Source of the DNA: an uncultured Lachnospiraceae bacterium
GTDB lineage: Bacteria; Bacillota; Clostridia; Lachnospirales; Lachnospiraceae
Reading direction: 5' to 3'
DNA length: 11,005 nucleotides
NCBI GenBank assembly: GCA_910578885.1
Contig: CAJTSH010000068.1
Span: 1-11,005 of the forward strand
The translations under genes were made by a program, and so were the position numbers. The notes under the pieces were generated by a model. That model searched no databases. It had not been told where the DNA came from and saw nothing but the letters and a program-made list of their open reading frames with translations. This document shows positions 6,511 to 11,005 of this stretch, one piece after another (positions within the stretch are counted from its first letter, which is position 1; each line of letters starts with the position of its first letter).

Positions 6511-7794
6511 ATGTTTGCCGATAGTGCAAGAATTTTTATAAAATCAGGAAAAGGCGGAGATGGTCACGTCAGCTTCCGCCGTGAAAAATATGTACCGGAC
6601 GGTGGTCCGGATGGCGGAGACGGCGGAAAGGGCGGCGACATTATCTTTCAGATTGATGAAGGTATGAATACCTTAAATGATTTTCGCCATAAGAGAAAAT
6701 ATGCTGCCGAGAATGGTGAGGAAGGAAAAAAACGAAATTGTCACGGCAAAAAAGGGGCTGATTTAATTATCAAGGTTCCTGCCGGCACAATCATCAGAGA
6801 TGCCGCTACGGACAAAGTCATTGCGGATATGTCAGGAGACAATAAACGCCAGACTGTGTTGACCGGTGGAAAGGGAGGTCTTGGTAATCAGCATTTTGCC
6901 ACTTCATCTATGCAGGCGCCGAAATACGCACAGCCGGGACAGGAGGCAATCGAGCTGGAAGTCCGTTTAGAGCTTAAGGTAATCGCAGATGTTGGTCTGG
7001 TGGGCTTTCCGAATGTAGGAAAATCTACCTTATTATCTTGTGTTACGAATGCCACTCCGAAAATTGCAAATTATCATTTTACCACCTTAAATCCGATTCT
7101 TGGAGTAGTAGATTTGGGAGATGGTGCAGGTTTTGTAATGGCAGACATTCCGGGGTTGATCGAGGGCGCTTCAGAGGGCATCGGTCTTGGCCATGAATTT
7201 TTGAAGCATATTGAACGAACCAAAGTCATGATTCATGTCGTAGATGCGGCGTCTACCGAAGGCAGAGATCCGATTGCGGATATCCATGCAATCAACATGG
7301 AACTGGAAGCATTTAATCCGGAACTGCTTAAGAAACCACAAGTAATTGCTGCAAACAAAATTGACGCCATTTATGAAGGTGAAAATGAGGTAATCGAAAA
7401 TCTCCGTCAGGAATTTGAGGCGAAGGGAATGAAAGTATTCCCAATTTCTGCTGTGAGCAGACAGGGCTTGAAGGAGCTGCTTTATCATGTAAAAGGCTTA
7501 TTGGATAATATGGATGATACGCCGGTTATCTATGAGCAGGAATTTTTCCCAGATACTCACAGCACAGACGCTTACACGATAGAGATCAGTCCAGAGGACG
7601 GCGCATATGTAGTAGAAGGTCCTAAAATCGATAAAATGTTGGGTTATACAAATATAGAATCCGAAAAAGGATTTTTATTCTTCCAGAAATTCCTAAAACA
7701 ACAGGGGATTTTAAAAGAACTGGAAAGTATGGGCATACAGGAAGGCGACACTGTCCGAATGTATGGATTGGAATTTGACTATTATAAGGAGTAA
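6511..7794 (+). CDS. obgE: GTPase Obg (CgtA)
   Basis: This 427-residue protein is a complete Obg, an essential GTPase that binds the 50S subunit during late assembly and responds to nutrient state through (p)ppGpp. The glycine-rich Obg domain occupies about 1-157 (GGPDGGDGGKGGD at 31-43). The G domain follows with G1 GFPNVGKS (165-172), the NYHFTT switch (187-192), G3 DIPG (212-215), G4 NKID (282-285) and G5 SA (313-314). The C-terminal OCT domain covers about 340-427. A GAGG site lies about eight bases before the ATG. It is separated from rpmA by a terminator, so it likely heads its own unit with yhbY, which starts 6 bp after its stop codon. Confidence 0.98.
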   Translation: MFADSARIFIKSGKGGDGHVSFRREKYVPDGGPDGGDGGKGGDIIFQIDEGMNTLNDFRHKRKYAAENGEEGKKRNCHGKKGADLIIKVPAGTIIRDAATDKVIADMSGDNKRQTVLTGGKGGLGNQHFATSSMQAPKYAQPGQEAIELEVRLELKVIADVGLVGFPNVGKSTLLSCVTNATPKIANYHFTTLNPILGVVDLGDGAGFVMADIPGLIEGASEGIGLGHEFLKHIERTKVMIHVVDAASTEGRDPIADIHAINMELEAFNPELLKKPQVIAANKIDAIYEGENEVIENLRQEFEAKGMKVFPISAVSRQGLKELLYHVKGLLDNMDDTPVIYEQEFFPDTHSTDAYTIEISPEDGAYVVEGPKIDKMLGYTNIESEKGFLFFQKFLKQQGILKELESMGIQEGDTVRMYGLEFDYYKE

Positions 7795-7800
7795 ATAAAA

Positions 7801-8091
7801 ATGACAAGTAAACAGCGTTCCTATCTGAAGGGACTTGCAAGTAATATCACGCCGATATTTCAAATTGGCAAAGCGAGTCTGACCCCGGAAATGATTGATG
7901 CGTTTCATGATGCACTTGAAAAGCGTGAACTGATTAAGATTTCCGTATTAAAAAATTGTGCAGATGATCCAAGCGAATTAGCACAGATTATTTCAGAGCG
8001 TACAAATTCTCAAGTAGTTATGGTAATTGGGAAAAAAATTGTTTTATACCGCAGGGCAAAAAAGAATCCGAAGATAGAGCTGCCAAAGTAA
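7801..8091 (+). CDS. yhbY: YhbY-family CRM-domain RNA-binding protein
   Basis: This 96-residue protein is a single CRM domain, the size of YhbY, a ribosome-assembly factor that binds pre-50S particles. Visible landmarks are KQRSYLKGLA at 4-13, the GKASLT turn (23-28), the strand ELIKISVL (43-50) and the terminal strand GKKIVLYRR (77-85). Its AAGGAG site overlaps the end of obgE, eight bases before the ATG, so the two are almost certainly co-translated. Placement after obgE fits a shared role in large-subunit maturation. The rRNA target in this organism is inferred from the family. Confidence 0.95.
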   Translation: MTSKQRSYLKGLASNITPIFQIGKASLTPEMIDAFHDALEKRELIKISVLKNCADDPSELAQIISERTNSQVVMVIGKKIVLYRRAKKNPKIELPK

Positions 8092-8158
8092 ACTGTGAAA
8101 TGTCTCTGCTTTGGACAAGAGCATAGTAAAAATCTATCATTTATGGGGGTGATTTCAG

Positions 8159-8800
8159 ATGGACAGTTACCAAATTGATACAGGCACTTTCAATCCCAGA
8201 CAAAAGATTGGTATTATGGGAGGAACTTTTAATCCGATTCATAACGGTCATCTTCTGATTGCAGAAAATGCACTGTGTCAATATCATCTGGATAGAATCT
8301 ATTTCATCCCTACCGGATTGTCTCCGCACAAGGGTGAACAAGAAATTATTCCTGCAAACATCCGGTATGAAATGATAGAGCGTGCCATTTATGGGAATCC
8401 CGGTTTTGCAGCATCTTCTATTGAAATAGATTCAACGGAAACAAGTTATACTTATCTTACACTGGAGAAGTTGACAACATTGTATCCTGATAACCGTTTC
8501 TATTTTATTATGGGCGGAGATTCTCTGCGGGATTTTTCCGGATGGAGAAATCCCAAACGTATTTGTGAATTGTGCCATCTTCTGGCAGCCGTTCGCAATA
8601 ATATGGATATGGACATGCTTTGCCATTATGCCGATGCGATAAAGCAGCAATTTCATGGAAGTATTGATTTGTTAAATACACCCAATTTCTCCGTTTCTTC
8701 CCATGAGATACGTGAACGGGTCAGAAATCATGATTCTATTCGATATTTGGTGCCGGAAGAAGTACGTATTTATATTGAAGAAAATCAATTGTACCAATAG
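8159..8800 (+). CDS. nadD: Nicotinate-nucleotide adenylyltransferase NadD
   Basis: NadD joins ATP and nicotinate mononucleotide to make deamido-NAD, a late step of NAD synthesis. The 213-residue protein has the nucleotidyltransferase motif GGTFNPIHNGH (21-31), IPTGLSPHK (50-58) and the C-terminal SSHEIR (180-185), the counterpart of the family ISSTxIR motif with His in place of Thr. The ATG at 8159 has GGGGGTG seven bases before it, and no better in-frame start lies before the catalytic core, so I keep a 16-residue lead. That lead contains GTFNP (residues 9-13), echoing the active-site GTFNP 13 residues later. It follows yhbY by 67 bp in the usual order. Confidence 0.96.
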   Translation: MDSYQIDTGTFNPRQKIGIMGGTFNPIHNGHLLIAENALCQYHLDRIYFIPTGLSPHKGEQEIIPANIRYEMIERAIYGNPGFAASSIEIDSTETSYTYLTLEKLTTLYPDNRFYFIMGGDSLRDFSGWRNPKRICELCHLLAAVRNNMDMDMLCHYADAIKQQFHGSIDLLNTPNFSVSSHEIRERVRNHDSIRYLVPEEVRIYIEENQLYQ

Positions 8801-8996
8801 TGCAGCTTATGGAAATTCCTGTTCTGAATTTCGATAAAAGGCGCCGCTTCTGCGCCGTCCACCTGATTATGTGAAGCCGGTTCTGTTTCGCATAATGTTG
8901 GATATAGAAAATACGTTTTCTTGTAACTATATGACAATATCTGATTATGTGGAGTTCTTTTGCTTCGCATTATAAAAAATAACAGGATGATACAAT
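8801..8996 (+). repeat. Structured nadD-yqeK spacer with two tandem related hairpins
   Basis: These genes are usually close together; here about 196 bp intervene. GAAATTC (8812-8818) pairs with GAATTTC (8826-8832). GGCGC (8840-8844) pairs with GCGCC (8852-8856). Then come two diverged copies starting CTGATTATGTG, at 8863 and 8941. In the first, ATTATGTGAA (8866-8875) pairs with TTCGCATAAT (8887-8896) with one G-U. In the second, 8944-8954 pairs with 8963-8973 at ten of eleven positions, two of them G-U. The far ends of the pair (near 8864 and 8975) are themselves imperfect inverted repeats, 11 of 14. No open frame, clear transposon ends or U-tract were found. A weak promoter for yqeK may be present (TTGTAA 8921, GATTAT 8943). 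Confidence 0.6.
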
Positions 8997-9587
8997 ATGG
9001 ATGAACAAATTCACGCAATAGAAAAAGAGTTAAAAAAAGAGTTAACGAAAGAGCGTTTTGAACATACACGTGGTGTTATGTATACTGCCGCCTGCCTTGC
9101 CATGCGGTATGGCTGCGATATGCGAAAAGCTATGCTTGCCGGATTGCTGCACGATTGTGCCAAACACATTCCAAATGAGAAGAAGCTGAAATTATGCAAA
9201 AAGAATCATATAGAACTCACTCAGGCAGAGTTGGACAATCCGTCTTTGATTCATGCGAAATTAGGCGCATTTTTGGCTAAGAATCAATATGATATTGAAG
9301 ATAGTGATATTCTCCATGCAATTCGTGTTCATACGACCGGTGCACCGGAAATGAATCTACTGGATAAAATCATATTTCTTGCAGATTATATAGAACCAAA
9401 TCGTAACAAGGCAAAGAACCTTTCTATCATCCGTGAATTGGCATTTCAAGATATCGACAAAGCCATATTACAGAATTTGAGCGATACGCTGCGGTATCTG
9501 GATGAGAACAAAGAAAAGGGCAGTATAGATCCAATGACCTTGCAAACTTATGAGTATTACAAACAGGAGGCCGATAATGACAAATAA
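8997..9587 (+). CDS. yqeK: YqeK-family HD-domain diadenosine tetraphosphate hydrolase
   Basis: The protein is a 196-residue HD-domain phosphohydrolase. Firmicute YqeK enzymes split Ap4A symmetrically into two ADP, removing a stress-linked dinucleotide made by aminoacyl-tRNA synthetases. The metal-binding residues can be followed: H23 in FEHTRG, H52-D53 in GLLHDCAKH, H86 in LIHAKLGA, H107 and H112 in LHAIRVHTTG, and D130 in FLADYIEPNR, which covers the expected set. The ribosome binding site is modest (AGGA, nine to ten bases before the ATG). It follows the structured spacer after nadD and overlaps rsfS by 11 bp. The enzymatic specificity is from the family. Confidence 0.93.
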   Translation: MDEQIHAIEKELKKELTKERFEHTRGVMYTAACLAMRYGCDMRKAMLAGLLHDCAKHIPNEKKLKLCKKNHIELTQAELDNPSLIHAKLGAFLAKNQYDIEDSDILHAIRVHTTGAPEMNLLDKIIFLADYIEPNRNKAKNLSIIRELAFQDIDKAILQNLSDTLRYLDENKEKGSIDPMTLQTYEYYKQEADNDK

Positions 9588-9930
9588 TTCGAAGGAAATG
9601 GCAAAAATTGCCTGTAAAGCATTAGAAGACAAAAAAGCAGAAGATATACGTGTGATTGATATCAGTGAAGTATCAGTAATTGCTGATTATTTTATCATTG
9701 CTGACGGCTCTAACCCGAATCAGCTTCAGGCCATGCAGGAAGCTGTGGATGAAGCGCTTTACAAAGCCGGTTACACAGTCAGACAGGTAGAGGGCAATCA
9801 GCGTTCCAGTTGGATTTTAATGGATTACAATGATATTATTGTTCATATTTTTTCCAAAGAGGACAGAATGTTTTATGATTTGGAACGAATTTGGCGCGAT
9901 GGAAAGCAGATTTCAGCGGATGAACTATAA
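9577..9930 (+). CDS. rsfS: Ribosomal silencing factor RsfS
   Basis: RsfS (YbeB, DUF143) binds L14 on the 50S subunit and blocks joining with the 30S subunit, slowing translation when nutrients are short. The 117-residue protein shows SVIADYFIIADGSNPNQLQA, then WILMDYNDIIVHIF and FYDLERIWRDGK, all typical. I chose ATG 9577 because AGGAGG (9565-9570) lies six bases upstream and homologues start close to NSKEMAKIACKALEDKKA; an in-frame ATG nine codons earlier has no such site. The start overlaps the end of yqeK by 11 bp, so the genes are probably coupled. The order nadD-yqeK-rsfS is conserved in Firmicutes. Confidence 0.96.
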   Translation: MTNNSKEMAKIACKALEDKKAEDIRVIDISEVSVIADYFIIADGSNPNQLQAMQEAVDEALYKAGYTVRQVEGNQRSSWILMDYNDIIVHIFSKEDRMFYDLERIWRDGKQISADEL

Positions 9931-9990
9931 TTGCATAATAAAAGTCTCTATGAACAAGCGCAATGTATGCTGAAAGGACAATAGATATAT

Positions 9991-10031
9991 AAAAGGCAAT
10001 ACCGGAAATTTTATCCGGTATTGTCTTTTTT
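9991..10031. terminator. Bidirectional intrinsic terminator between rsfS and lexA
   Basis: GGCAATACCGGA (9995-10006) pairs with TCCGGTATTGTC (10014-10025), 12 bp with one G-U, around a 7-nt loop. TTTTTT (10026-10031) follows on the plus strand, and AAAA (9991-9994) precedes it, which reads as a U-tract on the minus strand. It can therefore end both the rsfS transcript and the convergent lexA transcript, although it lies about 100 bp past the lexA stop. Confidence 0.88.
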
Positions 10032-10129
10032 ATATGATTATATCATAAGAAAGACCTTGCTGCTGTGAAACACGAAAGTTTACTTTCCTATGATATAAGA
10101 ATACAACAATTTATAAGCAGCATTGTCCT

Positions 10130-10744
10130 TTAAAAGAAACGAAACACACCGAAAACTTTACCCAAAATCTGGCATTCCGGTACGATAATCGGATCCATCG
10201 TATCATTTTCAGGTTGAAGTCGATAATGTCCTTCTTCCTTATAAAAAGTCTTAACAGTTGCAGAATCTTCCACTAATGCGACGACCATATCTCCATTCTG
10301 GGCGGTAGACTGTCTTTGTACCAGAATATTATCTCCGTCAAAGATACCAACATTGATCATACTTTCACCTTGTACTTGTAACATAAAAGTATCTTCATTT
10401 GGCATGAACTCAGCCGGAATCGGAAAATAATTCTCAATATTCTCTACTGCGAGCAAGGGCTGACCGGCAGCAACCTTGCCAATCAGAGGAACGTTGACGA
10501 CCTCACGTCTTGTCAGATTAAAATTCTCATCAATAATCTCGATTGCACGCGGTTTCGTTGGATCTCTGCGAATATAACCGTTCTTTTCAAGTGTCTCTAA
10601 ATGGGAATGTACAGAAGAAGTAGACTTCAGGTGGACTGCCTCACAAATCTCACGAACAGCAGGCGGATACCCCTTATTTAGTATCTCCTGTTTGATATAT
10701 TCCAAAATCTCTCTCTGTTTTGCACTAATTTTACCATATGCCAT
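10130..10744 (-). CDS. lexA: LexA repressor, SOS regulator
   Basis: LexA represses DNA-damage genes until RecA filaments trigger its self-cleavage. The 204-residue protein has an N-terminal winged helix (about 1-70, with VREICEAVHLKSTSSVHSHL from residue 30) and a C-terminal S24-type peptidase domain. The cleavage site is A93-G94 (KVAAGQP), and the catalytic pair is S128 (GESM) and K165 (ATVKTF), so self-cleavage should work. I place the start at ATG 10744: AGGAGG lies nine bases upstream and MAYGKISAKQ is the family start. The open frame runs further upstream (to 10813) but that part overlaps the promoter. It is convergent with rsfS. Operators upstream suggest it controls itself and a divergent gene. 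Confidence 0.97.
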   Translation of the reverse strand: MAYGKISAKQREILEYIKQEILNKGYPPAVREICEAVHLKSTSSVHSHLETLEKNGYIRRDPTKPRAIEIIDENFNLTRREVVNVPLIGKVAAGQPLLAVENIENYFPIPAEFMPNEDTFMLQVQGESMINVGIFDGDNILVQRQSTAQNGDMVVALVEDSATVKTFYKEEGHYRLQPENDTMDPIIVPECQILGKVFGVFRFF

Positions 10745-10801
10745 AGCGTATATCCTCCTAATTGTATTGTCGATCACATGGAATAAAACTTTTCTGTATT
10801 T

Positions 10802-10830
10802 ATAATAACACACCTTAATTCAAAATGCAA
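10802..10830 (-). promoter_or_regulatory. Probable lexA promoter
   Basis: On the minus strand, TTGCAT (10830-10825) and TATTAT (10807-10802) are 17 bp apart. The -10 is five of six to consensus and the -35 is weak. Transcription would start near 10795, leaving a leader of about 50 nt. The first operator lies about 11 bp upstream of the -35. Confidence 0.55.
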
Positions 10831-10840
10831 ACACATATTC

Positions 10841-10854
10841 CGAAAATTTGTTCG
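10841..10854. promoter_or_regulatory. SOS box 1 (LexA operator)
   Basis: CGAAAATTTGTTCG differs from the Firmicute operator CGAACNNNNGTTCG at one position (A for C at position 5). It lies between the lexA promoter and the rightward promoter. Confidence 0.75.
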
Positions 10855-10862
10855 AAATTTTA

Positions 10863-10891
10863 TTGACAAACAATTGTTCTGATGATAACAT
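10863..10891 (+). promoter_or_regulatory. Rightward promoter, likely LexA-controlled
   Basis: A perfect -35 TTGACA (10863-10868) is followed after 17 bp by TAACAT (10886-10891). Transcription would start near 10898. SOS box 2 overlaps the -35 and spacer and SOS box 3 overlaps the start point, so LexA should block it directly. Confidence 0.7.
10867..10880. promoter_or_regulatory. SOS box 2 (weaker LexA operator)
   Basis: CAAACAATTGTTCT matches CGAACNNNNGTTCG except at positions 2 and 14. It overlaps the -35 of the rightward promoter. Confidence 0.55.
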
Positions 10892-10896
10892 TATAG

Positions 10897-10910
10897 CAAA
10901 CAATCGTTCG
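10897..10910. promoter_or_regulatory. SOS box 3 (LexA operator)
   Basis: CAAACAATCGTTCG matches CGAACNNNNGTTCG except at position 2. It covers the predicted start point of the rightward promoter. Confidence 0.72.
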
Positions 10911-10924
10911 CAACGGACGTTCTG

Positions 10925-11005
10925 ATGGCGAAGGAGAATTTACACGAGAGAAGTCCAGCTAATAAATGTCAAGAGGTAAATAAAAAATTTTTACTTCTTA
11001 AAAAA
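10925..11005 (+). CDS. Possible 5' end of a divergent SOS-controlled gene, partial
   Basis: An open frame from ATG 10925 stays open to the window end (27 codons, beginning MAKENLHERSPANKCQ, basic and polar, with KKFLLLK at the edge). It starts about 27 nt after the predicted start of the LexA-boxed promoter. There is no good ribosome binding site before this ATG, so the true start could be different or outside the window. A basic lead running into hydrophobic residues would suit a membrane-anchored protein such as the LysM-type SOS division inhibitors (YneA-like) often found beside lexA, but nothing visible here proves that. Confidence 0.3.
   Translation, partial: MAKENLHERSPANKCQEVNKKFLLLKK

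Noticed and set aside
8866..8973. Two-copy hairpin repeat as a CRISPR array
   Set aside because: There are only two diverged copies, with no uniform spacers and no cas genes nearby.
9550..9576. Upstream RsfS start
   Set aside because: The nine extra codons lie within yqeK and have no ribosome binding site, whereas AGGAGG precedes ATG 9577.
10745..10813. Longer LexA start at 10813
   Set aside because: The extra 23 residues overlap the promoter, lack family similarity, and the AGGAGG site clearly serves ATG 10744.
10841..10869. Minus-strand TTGTCA (10869-10864) as the lexA -35
   Set aside because: No acceptable -10 lies 16-18 bp downstream on that strand.

Overview
The window looks like a Clostridia chromosome, most probably Lachnospiraceae. 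The evidence is AGGAGG-type ribosome binding sites, moderate-to-low G+C, and the conserved run radical SAM gene / radical SAM-linked gene / RNase E/G / rplU / prp / rpmA / obgE / yhbY / nadD / yqeK / rsfS, then convergent lexA. The species cannot be named from sequence alone.

Left edge (1-810): positions 1-52 fold as domain VI of a group II intron, with a bulged branch-point A seven nucleotides from the 3' end, so an intron must lie to the left. Next is an uncharacterised 118-residue single-pass membrane protein. Its stop codon lies inside an 8-bp target duplication flanking a 144-bp, highly structured, IS66-like miniature element (529-672). An extended -10 promoter then leads into a free-standing Uma2-family nuclease-fold gene.

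Centre (1452-6402): a 621-residue B12-domain/radical SAM protein, its small radical SAM-linked partner and an RNase E/G-family ribonuclease are packed with overlapping ends and two TTG starts. A strong sigma-A-type promoter and an L21-type leader precede rplU. rplU is followed by prp, the cysteine protease that trims L27, and rpmA, whose product carries the cleavable N-terminus. An intrinsic terminator closes this unit.

Right (6511-9930): obgE, yhbY, nadD, yqeK and rsfS combine ribosome maturation and silencing with NAD synthesis and dinucleotide turnover. The nadD-yqeK junction is widened by about 200 bp holding hairpins, including two related tandem copies. A bidirectional terminator separates rsfS from convergent lexA.

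Right edge (10130-11005): lexA reads leftward. Its upstream region holds three SOS-box-like operators and a strong rightward promoter aimed at a gene that leaves the window, likely an SOS-response gene.

Most of the window is a conserved housekeeping neighbourhood. The less ordinary parts are the mobile remnants on the left, the uncharacterised radical SAM pair, the structured nadD-yqeK insert and the three-box SOS region.
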